NCBI GenBank assembly: GCA_016791475.1
Contig: JAEUWI010000007.1
Coordinates: 115,063 to 179,062, forward strand
Direction of reading: 5' to 3'
Source: Candidatus Hydrogenedentota bacterium
GTDB lineage: Bacteria; Hydrogenedentota; Hydrogenedentia; Hydrogenedentales; JAEUWI01
DNA: 64,000 nucleotides
Shown here piece after piece: positions 8,050-16,128 of this stretch. Under the pieces are notes generated by a model, which searched no databases, was not told where the DNA came from, and saw only the letters and a program-made list of their open reading frames with translations. A program made the position numbers and the translations under genes. How positions within the stretch are numbered: the stretch's first letter is position 1; the number at the start of each line of letters is the position of its first letter.

Positions 8050-9369
8050 ATGAAAGAGATTACCCGCAGGAATTTCGTGAAAGGCGCGGCGGCCGCGTCT
8101 TTGTTGATAGGCACCTCCAAGACCTCCTGGGCTGGCGCGAACGACCGCGTGCGCGTAGCCATCATGGGGATCAACGGGCGTGGCAAGGAACACTTGACCA
8201 TGTACCCGCAGATCCAGGGTGCTGAAGTCTCCACGCTGTGCGAAGTGGATTCCCGCCTTTTCGCGCCCCGCGCGAAGGAGTTCCTGACGGACAAGGGTTT
8301 GAAGGAGCCGAAGTTCGAGCAAGATATCCGCCGCGTGCTCGACGACAAGGACATTGACGTCATATCCATGGCGACGCCCAATCACTGGCACTCGCTGGGC
8401 GCCATCTGGGCCTGCCAGGCGGGTAAAGACGTCTACGTCGAAAAGCCCATGACCCACAATATCTACGAAGGCCGCAAGGTGGTGGAAGCGGCGGCGAAAT
8501 ACAAGAAGATCGTCCAGCACGGCGTGCAGCTCCGCAGTAACCCCGGCTTCCAGGAAGGCATCCAGATGCTGCACGACGGGGCCATCGGCGAGGTCTACAT
8601 GGCCCGCTGCGTGTGCTTCAAGAATCGCCCCGACATCGGCAAGGCCAAACCCGGCACGCCCCCCGCGGAGCTGGACTGGAACCTGTGGCAGGGCCCCGCG
8701 CAGGAAGAGCCCTTCATGGTCAACGACAAGGGCCAGGGCATCTTCGTTCCCTATTTCTGGCACTGGAAATGGGCCTATGGCAATGGCGACATCGGCAATC
8801 AGGGTGTGCACCAGCTCGACGCCGCCCGCTGGGGCCTCCAGGTCGACGTGCCCTATCGCGTCGCGTCCATGGGCGGCCTCTTCCTCTGGGAAGACGCCAA
8901 GGAAGTCTTCAACGTCTCTTCATCGTCCTTCATGTTCAAGGGCAAAGACGGCAAAGACAAAATGATGACCCTCGAAGTGCGCTTCTGGGAGTCCAACGAA
9001 GAAGTGGGCGGCAAGGCCTTCGGCGTGCTTTTCTACGGCGAAAAGGGCTACATGTCCTTCCCGAGCTACGAAGGCTACCAGCTTTATCAGGGTGGCAAAC
9101 TCGTAAAGGAAAATTCCGAGGGGGACACCGTCAACCACTTCCAGAACTTCATCGACTGCGTCCGCAGCCGCAGTGCCGAAAAGCTCACGGCGCCTCCCAT
9201 CGAAGGTCACTACTCCTCCGCCCTGTCCCACTATGCCCTCACCGGCGCACGCCTGAACCGCGTGCTCGAGATCGATACGGAGAAGGAACAGGTGAAGAAC
9301 GACGACGAGGCGAACTCGTACCTGACCCGCGTGTACCGCGAAGGCTTCGTGGTGCCGGAAACGGTCTGA
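8050..9369 (+). CDS. Tat-exported Gfo/Idh/MocA family oxidoreductase
   Basis: A 439-residue NAD(P)-dependent dehydrogenase-like protein. The start chosen, at 8050, gives a twin-arginine signal (TRRNFVKGAAAASLL). The nucleotide-binding segment VAIMGINGRGKEH starts near residue 36, and EKPMTHN marks the conserved EKP motif that contacts cofactor and substrate. WHWKWAYGNGDIGNQGVHQLD is typical of the secreted Gfo/Idh group in Planctomycetes-like genomes. Likely role: oxidation or reduction of a sugar or inositol derivative in the periplasm. It is convergent with the archaemetzincin gene, with a strong shared hairpin between them. The exact substrate is unknown. Confidence 0.9.
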   Translation: MKEITRRNFVKGAAAASLLIGTSKTSWAGANDRVRVAIMGINGRGKEHLTMYPQIQGAEVSTLCEVDSRLFAPRAKEFLTDKGLKEPKFEQDIRRVLDDKDIDVISMATPNHWHSLGAIWACQAGKDVYVEKPMTHNIYEGRKVVEAAAKYKKIVQHGVQLRSNPGFQEGIQMLHDGAIGEVYMARCVCFKNRPDIGKAKPGTPPAELDWNLWQGPAQEEPFMVNDKGQGIFVPYFWHWKWAYGNGDIGNQGVHQLDAARWGLQVDVPYRVASMGGLFLWEDAKEVFNVSSSSFMFKGKDGKDKMMTLEVRFWESNEEVGGKAFGVLFYGEKGYMSFPSYEGYQLYQGGKLVKENSEGDTVNHFQNFIDCVRSRSAEKLTAPPIEGHYSSALSHYALTGARLNRVLEIDTEKEQVKNDDEANSYLTRVYREGFVVPETV

Positions 9370-9410
9370 GCCCGGCGCGCTTTCGCGCAAATCACCTGGA
9401 ACATAATTTG

Positions 9411-9440
9411 TTGCCCGGCGCCCCCAGGGGCGCCGGGCAA
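9411..9440. terminator. Bidirectional terminator hairpin between convergent genes
   Basis: A perfect 14-bp, very GC-rich stem: ttgcccggcgcccc (9411-9424) and ggggcgccgggcaa (9427-9440). It is flanked by AATTTG on one side and TTTCC on the other. It lies between the plus-strand Gfo/Idh gene and the minus-strand archaemetzincin gene. Confidence 0.75.
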
Positions 9441-9455
9441 TTTCCATGTTGGGGG

Positions 9456-10406
9456 CTATTCGCCGCTCACATACGACGCGCGTTTCTTCACCCAGTTGCT
9501 CTCCTCCAGCAGTCCGGCTTCGCGATAGACCACCTCCAGCGCGCGGTAGCGTTCCACCACGTTAAACCCGATAGTCTCCCGCAGCTTGCGCAGGCACACG
9601 GGACAAAGGTGCACCGGGCTCGCGTCGGTCTCGTCGAGGTGATTGCTGCCGTTCATGATGCAGCGCAGGTACACGCAATGCTCCATGCCGAACATGTGGG
9701 CGGTTTCGTGGGCCAGCACCTTGAAGCTCCGCAGCAGCGCCAGCGCATCATCGCCCGTCTTCGGCGCTTCTCCGTAAAAGCGGGGCGAATACCGCGCGAA
9801 GCTGTACACGCCTGTACGCTCTTTCAGCGACGCCTGGCCGAAGACGAAATTCCACGATGGCTCGGGATAGAGATCGATTGTGGTCAAGCCGAGGCGGCAA
9901 TAGGCATCCTCCGGGAGATCCCTGCGAAGAAAAACCAGTAGATCCGTGCTCAGCAACTGGCGCTGCCCCGTGATCGGATTCTCCCGATCCGTGATGCCCT
10001 GTCGCGACACCTCCACGGGCGCTTGCATCTTCACGGGTATGGGGAAGAAAGCACTCGCAAAGCGCTCCAGCTTCGCCAGAATCTCCGGGTCGCCGCCGGC
10101 GAAGGCATCCAGCGGTTGGAGGTAGATCACGTTGCGCGGCGCAACGGGTTTATTCGGATTAGAGCGCGTGAACTGATTAAAGGTCTGGCCCCGCTCGGGG
10201 TTGATCGCCAGCCAGTCATTTGGACCCGGCTGAGGCAGTGGCGGGAAATCCCCGTTGGGCGTGAACGCGCGGCGCGATTCCGGAGACAACGACGCCACCG
10301 GCCCGATGGCCAGCTTGACCACCTCGGGCGAGGAATAGGGCTCTTCCGCCGCGCACACGGACGAGAGCGCGCCAGCCAGGCAGCATAGAATCGCGGCGGA
10401 TTTCAT
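9456..10406 (-). CDS. Secreted archaemetzincin-like metallopeptidase (family M54)
   Basis: A 316-residue protein from the ATG at 10406, where a clean signal peptide begins (MKSAAILCCLAGALSSVCA). The frame opens at 10442, but that start would bury the signal. The zinc site reads HETAHMFGMEHC, matching HExxHxxGxxHC. It is followed by the archaemetzincin-specific cysteine pattern, CxM, and then CPVC. These residues would bind one catalytic and one structural zinc. Archaemetzincins are usually cytoplasmic and under 200 residues, so a signal peptide and an extra 120 N-terminal residues are unusual. A double-glycine-leader peptide gene lies 97 nt upstream on the same strand. Confidence 0.88.
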   Translation of the reverse strand: MKSAAILCCLAGALSSVCAAEEPYSSPEVVKLAIGPVASLSPESRRAFTPNGDFPPLPQPGPNDWLAINPERGQTFNQFTRSNPNKPVAPRNVIYLQPLDAFAGGDPEILAKLERFASAFFPIPVKMQAPVEVSRQGITDRENPITGQRQLLSTDLLVFLRRDLPEDAYCRLGLTTIDLYPEPSWNFVFGQASLKERTGVYSFARYSPRFYGEAPKTGDDALALLRSFKVLAHETAHMFGMEHCVYLRCIMNGSNHLDETDASPVHLCPVCLRKLRETIGFNVVERYRALEVVYREAGLLEESNWVKKRASYVSGE

Positions 10407-10502
10407 CCGGCGATTCTTGCACACCGGCCCGCCGCGATCCAAGGAGGCGCGTTCCGATTCGCGGGATGGTGGGAGGAACGAAGCGGGTTCTCGCAGGCGA
10501 TC

Positions 10503-10676
10503 CTACTTGTGACCGCCCATGTTGCAACTCGCGACGTTGATCCAGTTTTTATGATCTTTTGAAACCGTGGTTTCAACAGCAACCAGCGCGGGAAGGAGCC
10601 CGCCGACGATCTGTACTTGCTCAGGTTCCGTTACTTCCACGTTCTTGTCCAGGTCGTTGATTTGAATCGATTTCAT
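10503..10676 (-). CDS. Candidate RiPP/bacteriocin-like precursor with a double-glycine leader
   Basis: A 57-residue ORF with a GGAGGT ribosome site 7-8 nt upstream of the ATG at 10676. The N-terminal half is acidic, with a DLDKNVEV segment and EPEQVQIVGG ending at residue 26. This is the classic layout of a leader cut after Gly-Gly by C39 peptidase transporters. The predicted 31-residue remainder is LLPALVAVETT followed by a part with one Trp, one Cys and a C-terminal GGHK. No modification enzyme or C39 transporter is adjacent. The neighbours are a secreted archaemetzincin (downstream, same strand) and an unknown 169-residue protein (divergent). Function is inferred only from the leader. Confidence 0.6.
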   Translation of the reverse strand: MKSIQINDLDKNVEVTEPEQVQIVGGLLPALVAVETTVSKDHKNWINVASCNMGGHK

Positions 10677-10963
10677 GATAAATACCTCCAGTGTTGGTTT
10701 CCGTCAAATTCCAAACATGTCTGAGAAGAGCGAAGTTTGTGCCAAACCGTTGGGCGATGTGTAAGTGCATTATCTGTAGCGGTTTGCGGGAGTACAGGGT
10801 CTTCCCGACGCAGGTGGCGGGGCCCACGGTCAATCACAGGCGGTACTCAAACTGCGGCCATGGTCCCAATATCGGTCCACCCTTGCAGCGCGAAATACCT
10901 GATATACTTTTATGTGGCGGTCGTGCAGGATCGATTGGCACCAGCAGGAGGGCTTTCGGACGA

Positions 10964-11473
10964 ATGTGGCATGTGTATTACCGAAGTTGGCTTCGTTGGA
11001 AGAAGCGTGCGGATGAGTGGCTGGACGTGGAGACGGCGTACCGCCGACATGAGCGGCGATGGGCCTATTCGGTACTGTTCGCAGACAATATTTGTCCCGC
11101 CGCCGTTCTCTATCTGCAGGGGGATACGGTCCGTGTTTCATTCATTGACTATTGTCTAAGGGAGTGGATGATCGGACACTATGCCGTGATTGATCGGGAT
11201 CGGCTTTTCCTTACGGGCGCGACGTATCAGACCTTTCGCGGCACGAGCGACGCGTTCGCGCTGGTAGAGACCCATCGTTTTGATGAGGATGGCACGGTAA
11301 CGATAAGGGAGCGTCACTTCCAAACCGGCTTCGCCGCGCCGCAGACAGCGATGATGGATGTGTCGCGCAACTGGGAGCCCTATCCCCAGTTTGGGGACTA
11401 TGAGTCCCTGATTGCGATGCACTGGGCAGGAAGACTGAACGCGGTGAATCGGGGAACTGCAATTAGGGGCTGA
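10964..11473 (+). CDS. Hypothetical protein
   Basis: I do not recognise this 169-residue protein. The ATG at 10964 lies 12 nt after AGGAGG; the open frame runs further upstream but that part is Cys/Arg-rich and overlaps the leader region of the divergent peptide gene. The protein is aromatic-rich (WHVYYRSWLRW at the start), has no signal peptide or membrane segment, and appears soluble with mixed alpha/beta character. It is divergent from the double-glycine peptide gene and could be an immunity or accessory protein for it, but nothing in the sequence proves that. Confidence 0.55.
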   Translation: MWHVYYRSWLRWKKRADEWLDVETAYRRHERRWAYSVLFADNICPAAVLYLQGDTVRVSFIDYCLREWMIGHYAVIDRDRLFLTGATYQTFRGTSDAFALVETHRFDEDGTVTIRERHFQTGFAAPQTAMMDVSRNWEPYPQFGDYESLIAMHWAGRLNAVNRGTAIRG

Positions 11474-11498
11474 TCCCCATAGTGAACCAAATACAAAA

Positions 11499-11529
11499 TC
11501 GCCCTCCCCGCGTTGCGCGAGGAGGGCGA
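11499..11529 (-). terminator. Rho-independent terminator of the Gfo/Idh gene
   Basis: The stem tcgccctcc / ggagggcga encloses a small cgcg-ttg-cgcg inner hairpin. Read on the minus strand, it is followed by ATTTTGTATTT. It lies 26 nt beyond the stop of the 486-residue oxidoreductase. Confidence 0.75.
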
Positions 11530-11555
11530 CAGCTTCTTGTTTATGATTTGCTGAG

Positions 11556-13016
11556 CTACACCTTATCGACGGTCGGAATCTCAAAGCCCTTGCGGTTGGA
11601 GTCCTTCACCAGAGCATTCGCCGCGTCGGCGTGTTCGCCGATGCAGCGCTCGGTTTCGGGATCAAAGGTAAGCCAGGGGCCGACGGTGTACTCGGTGCCG
11701 TCTTCCGGCACGCCCATACCCTTGGTCACGATCTCGTGCAACTTGGCGAAGTGCTCGTAGGCGTCTTTGTTGTCCCCGAACTTGCCGGCCTTCAAATTGA
11801 GGGGCACCTTCTCGCCGATGCGGTAGGAGTTGTTCATGAGGTGGCCGAGGACGCTGCCCTTGTGCGCGTCCATGGCATTGCCATTGGCCATCTTCGGGTC
11901 ACCGGCGCGGCACGCGGCCACGAAAGCGCCCCAGTTGCCGCCGGGGGTGACGCCACCGGGTTCCAGATCGAGCGGCACACCTTCCGTGGCGCCCGCGGGG
12001 ATATAGGTCTTGTCGTCGAGAATCTTGCCGCCGTCTTCGAAGTAATACTCGTTCTTCACCTGGTGCAGGTAGCCTTCATAATTCACGTTGCGAACGTTGA
12101 AAAAGACCTGCTGGCCGTTGGGGTATTCCGCCATGCCAAACATCGTGTTTGGCGTCTCGCCCTGGTCATTCCACTTAAAGCGGCCGCCCATCGCCATCGC
12201 CTTCACCGGGTGCGTCTGATCCGGGTCAATGGCCCAGAAGGCGCGGTCAAGCTGGTGGGTGCCCTGGTTGTTCATGTCGCCATTGCCCGACTTCCAGAAC
12301 CAGTGCCAGTTGTAGTGCACCAGATTTGCGTGGTACTCGTCGAACTCGGCCGGGCCGCGCCACAAGTTCCAATCGAGGTTCGCCGGGGCCTCCGCGACCG
12401 GCTTGAAGCCTATGGTGTCGCGTGGTTTGCAGCAATAGCCATAGGAAATCTTCAGTCGGCCGAACTTGCCCTCGTGAATCGCCTTCGTCAGCGCCGCCAC
12501 ATCCGCATTGCTCCGCTGTTGCGTGCCGTGCTGCACCACCACGCCATACTTTTTCCACGCTTCGACCGCGATGCGCCCCTCGGCAATGTCATGGCTCATG
12601 GGTTTCTCGACATACACATGCTTGCCCGCCTGCGCGCCCCAGATCGTCAGCAGGCTGTGCCAGTGATTCGGCGTGGCAATCGAAATCGCGTCCACATTCT
12701 TGTCTGCCAGTGCCTCGCGAATATCCGTGATGCCCTTGGTCGTGCAGGTTGGCCCCACCTTCGCCTGAATCTCGGCCAGGCGCGCCGCAACGACGTCCCG
12801 ATCCGGATCGGCAATGTAGGCCAGTTCCACATTCGGCTGTTCGAGCCAGCCGCTGATGTGGCTCTTGCCCCGACCGTTGAGCCCGGCCACGGCGATGCGC
12901 AGGCGATCATTCGCGCCCAGCACCTTGCCCGAAGCGGCCGTGCCGCACAGCAGCAGCGACGCGCCCGCGAAGGCGGAGGAAGATTTGATGAACTGACGAC
13001 GACTTAAACGTGACAT
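11556..13016 (-). CDS. Tat-exported Gfo/Idh/MocA family oxidoreductase
   Basis: A 486-residue protein with a twin-arginine signal (SRRQFIKSSSAFAGASLLL). The dinucleotide-binding stretch VAGLNGRGKSH starts near residue 43, followed by EKPMSHD and the NGDMNNQGTHQLD block of the secreted Gfo/Idh group. It is related to the 439-residue oxidoreductase at 8050 but clearly diverged, and carries a longer C-terminal part. It stands alone as a transcription unit with a good terminator. Likely role: periplasmic redox conversion of a sugar-derived substrate, exact substrate unknown. Confidence 0.9.
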   Translation of the reverse strand: MSRLSRRQFIKSSSAFAGASLLLCGTAASGKVLGANDRLRIAVAGLNGRGKSHISGWLEQPNVELAYIADPDRDVVAARLAEIQAKVGPTCTTKGITDIREALADKNVDAISIATPNHWHSLLTIWGAQAGKHVYVEKPMSHDIAEGRIAVEAWKKYGVVVQHGTQQRSNADVAALTKAIHEGKFGRLKISYGYCCKPRDTIGFKPVAEAPANLDWNLWRGPAEFDEYHANLVHYNWHWFWKSGNGDMNNQGTHQLDRAFWAIDPDQTHPVKAMAMGGRFKWNDQGETPNTMFGMAEYPNGQQVFFNVRNVNYEGYLHQVKNEYYFEDGGKILDDKTYIPAGATEGVPLDLEPGGVTPGGNWGAFVAACRAGDPKMANGNAMDAHKGSVLGHLMNNSYRIGEKVPLNLKAGKFGDNKDAYEHFAKLHEIVTKGMGVPEDGTEYTVGPWLTFDPETERCIGEHADAANALVKDSNRKGFEIPTVDKV

Positions 13017-13219
13017 GGTGTTTTCTCCTGATGGATAGGGTTGCCCTTCATTCTGCGATCTTCGGCCGGCTCAGTCAAGTGCGAATTTCTCGAAAACATG
13101 CTCCGTTTTGGGACGGTGAATTGGACCAGGCCAGCGGAGCGAAGGTTTTCCCGGGTGAGACTGAAGGGACGATGAACAATCAAGGCCCGTACATTCCCCG
13201 CCCGAGGTCGAATTTACCA

Positions 13220-13259
13220 TTGACAGGATTTTTGTCGGTAGTGCATACTTGAAGTGCAC
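13220..13259 (+). promoter_or_regulatory. Promoter and operator of the Phd/VapC-type locus
   Basis: TTGACA at 13220-13225 is followed about 18 nt later by CATACT inside gtgcatacttgaagtgcac. That segment has GTGCA (13241-13245) and TGCAC (13255-13259) as inverted half-sites. The overlap of a dyad with the -10 region fits autoregulation by the antitoxin. The antitoxin ATG follows 21 nt later. Confidence 0.55.
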
Positions 13260-13280
13260 ACTCATGGAGAGGAGCCGACT

Positions 13281-13526
13281 ATGAAAGTCACTGTTTTGGA
13301 TATGAGGCGCAATCCCAAGAAAATACTGGACGCAATCGCGCGCAATGAAACTGTCACCCTCACGAACAGGGGGGTGTCGGTGGCGCGTATTGAGTCCGCC
13401 CGCCATAGCGAGCGACCCAGCGTGAAGGACTTGGAGATCTTCGGATTGTGGGCAGACCGGGAAGAAATGTCCGACCCTGTCGTCTATGTGCGGAACCTCC
13501 GTCGAGGGCGCTTCGGTGATCTTTGA
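13281..13526 (+). CDS. Phd/YefM-family antitoxin
   Basis: An 81-residue antitoxin from the ATG at 13281, preceded by GAGAGGAG. The N-terminal half, with RRNPKKILDAIARNETVTLTNRG, is the DNA-binding and dimerisation fold of the Phd/YefM family. The C-terminal half, ending RRGRFGDL, would wrap the toxin. The stop overlaps the start region of the PIN-domain toxin, so the pair is translationally coupled. The complex probably represses its own promoter through the upstream dyad. Confidence 0.85.
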   Translation: MKVTVLDMRRNPKKILDAIARNETVTLTNRGVSVARIESARHSERPSVKDLEIFGLWADREEMSDPVVYVRNLRRGRFGDL

Positions 13527-13893
13527 CACGGACGTTATCATCTGGGTGATGCGCGGTAGCAAGCGCGCGGCGGCAGCCATCGATCAAGCCGAGAGTCTTG
13601 AACTTTCCGTGGTGAGCTACATGGAACTGGTCCAAGGTGCCCGCAACAAGAGCGAATTGCGGGCCACCAAGGCGGCTCTCAGTGCGTTAAATTTCCAGAT
13701 TCTCCCCCTTACCGAAAATATCGGCCACCGCGCGTCAATCTACCTGGAGGAGTATACACTCAAGTCAAATATCGGCGTCCCTGATGCTTTAATCGCGGCC
13801 ACGGGGGTCGAGAACGGCATTCCGCTCTGCACGGCCAACGCGAAAGACTATCGCAGCATCGCCGAGCTCGAACTCAGTGTATTTCGCCCGTAG
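13516..13893 (+). CDS. PIN-domain ribonuclease toxin (VapC family)
   Basis: A PIN-domain protein of 125 residues if translation begins at the GTG at 13516, which overlaps the antitoxin stop. An ATG at 13486 in the same frame would give 135 residues. The acidic active-site positions are visible: Asp in IFDTDVIIW, Glu in SYMELVQG, Asp in GVPDALIAAT and Asp near NAKDYRSI. VapC toxins cleave tRNA or rRNA in a Mg-dependent manner and are neutralised by the cognate antitoxin. Confidence 0.88.
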   Translation: MIFDTDVIIWVMRGSKRAAAAIDQAESLELSVVSYMELVQGARNKSELRATKAALSALNFQILPLTENIGHRASIYLEEYTLKSNIGVPDALIAATGVENGIPLCTANAKDYRSIAELELSVFRP

Positions 13894-14059
13894 CCATTTT
13901 TGTCGACGATATTCCGCTGTGGTTACAACAGGGCAAGGCTAAACCCTCCACCTCAATTGGAGATCCCTCCGGCCGACGCGCTACTCTTTCCCAGGCGCGT
14001 GCCGGTGTGCTTTCCCGTACCTCCGGTGATGTTGCGCCGGTTTTTCTGAAAGGCCCGCC

Positions 14060-15418
14060 ATGAAGTACCTGCTTACCCTCGCCGCGTTCCTGCTTGCTTT
14101 TTCTTCCGCCGTACCTGCCGCCGATGCCCCCGCGTTCTCGGGGATGAGCTACCTCGACAACGGCGTCGTTAAGATCGGTATCAACCTGGACATTGGCGGG
14201 GCGATAACGTACCTCTCGAAGTCGGGCACGGAAGAGAACATCATCAACAGCCACGACTGGGGCCGGCAGATCCAGATGTCGTTTTACTCCGGGCCGGTGC
14301 CCTATGTGCCTGAGAATGGCAAGCAGCCGTCGAAGACGTGGACCTTTATCGGGTGGAACCCGATCCAGTCGGGCGACGCCTACAACAATCCCTCGAAGGT
14401 GCTGGAGCACACGAACGACGGCACGAAGCTCTATGTAAAGTGCGTTCCCATGCACTGGCCCTTGAACAACGAGCCGGGCGAGTGCACCTTTGAGTCGTGG
14501 TTGACGCTGGAAGGCAACACGGTGCGCGTGCGTTCCCAGATCAACAACGCGCGGAAGGATGCGACCCAGTTTCCCGCGCGCGGCCAGGAGCTTCCGGCGG
14601 TGTATTCCAATGGTACCTTCTACCGCCTCTTCACCTATGACGGCGACCAGCCCTTCACCGGCGGTCCATTGCGGCTGGTGGACAAGGTGTGGGACACGCG
14701 CATTCCCCCGGCGGAAGCGCCCGGCGGGCCGTGGGACAGTTGGTATGCCACGGAAAACTGGGCGGCGCTGGTGAACGAGGCCGATTTCGGCGTGGGCATC
14801 TGGACGCCGAACACCTTTGCGTATACGGGCGGCTTCGCGGGCGTGCCGGGAAAGGGCGGGCCCAAGGACGGCCCCACGGGCTATATCTCGCCCACGCGCA
14901 ATGAGATTCTGGATCACGACATTGTCTACGCCTACGACTACACCCTCATCGTGGGGGCGTTGACAGAAATCCGCGACTACGTCTATCAGCACGCCCAGCG
15001 CGGTACGCTGCCGGAATACACCTTTACGAAGGATCGCCAGAGTTGGACCCTGGCCGATGCGCGCGATGGCGGCTGGAAGCTGGATGGAGCCTGGGCCGTT
15101 ACCTTCACCGGGCTCACGCCGCAACTCGTGGGGCCGAATGCCTTCTGGGCCACGTCGGAATTGCCCGTCGTGCAGCTTGACGCCGCCTTCGATACGGGCA
15201 GCACCACGGCGACCCTCCGCTGGGAAGGTTTCAAGGGCCAGGGTGGCGGCGCGATCGATTTCGAGGTCATCCCCGATGGGACATTGCGCACCTACACCAT
15301 CGATCTCTCGAAAGCTCCCGGCTATACCGGCATCGCCACGCGCTTCGCCCTCGCGCCGAAGACCGATGGCGCGGAAGGGCGCAAGGTTAGCGTGGCCCGG
15401 CTGGGCACGGTGAAATAG
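14060..15418 (+). CDS. Secreted protein of unknown function
   Basis: A 452-residue protein with a signal peptide (MKYLLTLAAFLLAFSSAVPAADA). After it comes a beta-rich region opening NGVVKIGINLDIGGAITYLSK, a style seen in galactose-mutarotase-like or polysaccharide-lyase-associated sandwiches, and a C-terminal beta domain from about residue 330. No catalytic motif is recognisable. It stands between the two toxin-antitoxin loci as a single gene. The style suggests a carbohydrate-related exported protein, but this is not proven. Confidence 0.75.
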   Translation: MKYLLTLAAFLLAFSSAVPAADAPAFSGMSYLDNGVVKIGINLDIGGAITYLSKSGTEENIINSHDWGRQIQMSFYSGPVPYVPENGKQPSKTWTFIGWNPIQSGDAYNNPSKVLEHTNDGTKLYVKCVPMHWPLNNEPGECTFESWLTLEGNTVRVRSQINNARKDATQFPARGQELPAVYSNGTFYRLFTYDGDQPFTGGPLRLVDKVWDTRIPPAEAPGGPWDSWYATENWAALVNEADFGVGIWTPNTFAYTGGFAGVPGKGGPKDGPTGYISPTRNEILDHDIVYAYDYTLIVGALTEIRDYVYQHAQRGTLPEYTFTKDRQSWTLADARDGGWKLDGAWAVTFTGLTPQLVGPNAFWATSELPVVQLDAAFDTGSTTATLRWEGFKGQGGGAIDFEVIPDGTLRTYTIDLSKAPGYTGIATRFALAPKTDGAEGRKVSVARLGTVK

Positions 15419-15469
15419 GGGGGATCGCGATCGGACGTGGGTTGCAATGTCGAATCGAACAGGATAGAA

Positions 15470-15499
15470 TTACCTATATAAAAGATTTTCAATAGGTAA
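15470..15499 (+). promoter_or_regulatory. Inverted repeat upstream of the AbiE-type operon
   Basis: Perfect 8-bp arms, ttacctat (15470-15477) and ataggtaa (15492-15499), lie just before the abiEi-like ATG. The surrounding DNA is locally very AT-rich and includes TATATAAA. AbiEi antitoxins are known to repress their own operon by binding inverted repeats, so this is the expected operator. Confidence 0.6.
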
Positions 15500-15507
15500 A
15501 TTTATCC

Positions 15508-16128
15508 ATGAGAATTCACTCCCCATCGAGCCCCATCGAAGCCAGTGCTATCCGCAAGATCGCTGCGGATGGCGGAATCGTGCGCACGTCGGTGGCGATT
15601 CAGGCTGGTATCCATCCGCGCACCCTCTATGCGCTACGCGACGGTGGTGTTCTGGAGCAGGTGTCGCGGGGCGTGTATCGGCTCCGGGGCCACGAGGGGG
15701 GCGGGGATCCAGATCTGATAACCGTCGTTCAGCGTTGCCCGGATGCGGTTATCTGCCTGATCTCCGCGCTCTCACTGCACGAGATTACCACGCAGGTTCC
15801 CCACGCGATTCACCTCGCGCTGAGGCGCGGTGCCGAGGTGCCTCGGATCACGCGGCCCCCGCTGGAGGTATATCACTACTCCCCCGAGTGCCATGCCGCA
15901 GGAATACAAGACTTGATCACGAACGGCGTGAGCCTTCGCGTGTACTGCCCAGAAAAAACTCTCGCGGACTGCTTCAAGTTTCGCAACCGAATCGGGATGG
16001 ACGTTGTCCTCGAAGCCTTGAAGCTCTACCGCACGCGCATGCCATTTAAAGCGCGGGAACTACTGCACTACGCCCGAATCTGCCGTGTCGAGCGGGTCAT
16101 GACGCCCTACCTGGAGTTACTGGCATGA
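15508..16128 (+). CDS. AbiEi-family antitoxin (type IV toxin-antitoxin)
   Basis: A 206-residue protein with an N-terminal winged-helix region (residues 12-55, including HPRTLYALRDGGVLEQVSRGVYRL) that should bind DNA. An AbiEi antitoxin domain follows, marked by LISALSLHEITTQVP and EKTLADCFKFRNRIG. It acts as antitoxin and autorepressor. Its stop overlaps the start of the nucleotidyltransferase gene by four bases (ATGA). Confidence 0.87.
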   Translation: MRIHSPSSPIEASAIRKIAADGGIVRTSVAIQAGIHPRTLYALRDGGVLEQVSRGVYRLRGHEGGGDPDLITVVQRCPDAVICLISALSLHEITTQVPHAIHLALRRGAEVPRITRPPLEVYHYSPECHAAGIQDLITNGVSLRVYCPEKTLADCFKFRNRIGMDVVLEALKLYRTRMPFKARELLHYARICRVERVMTPYLELLA

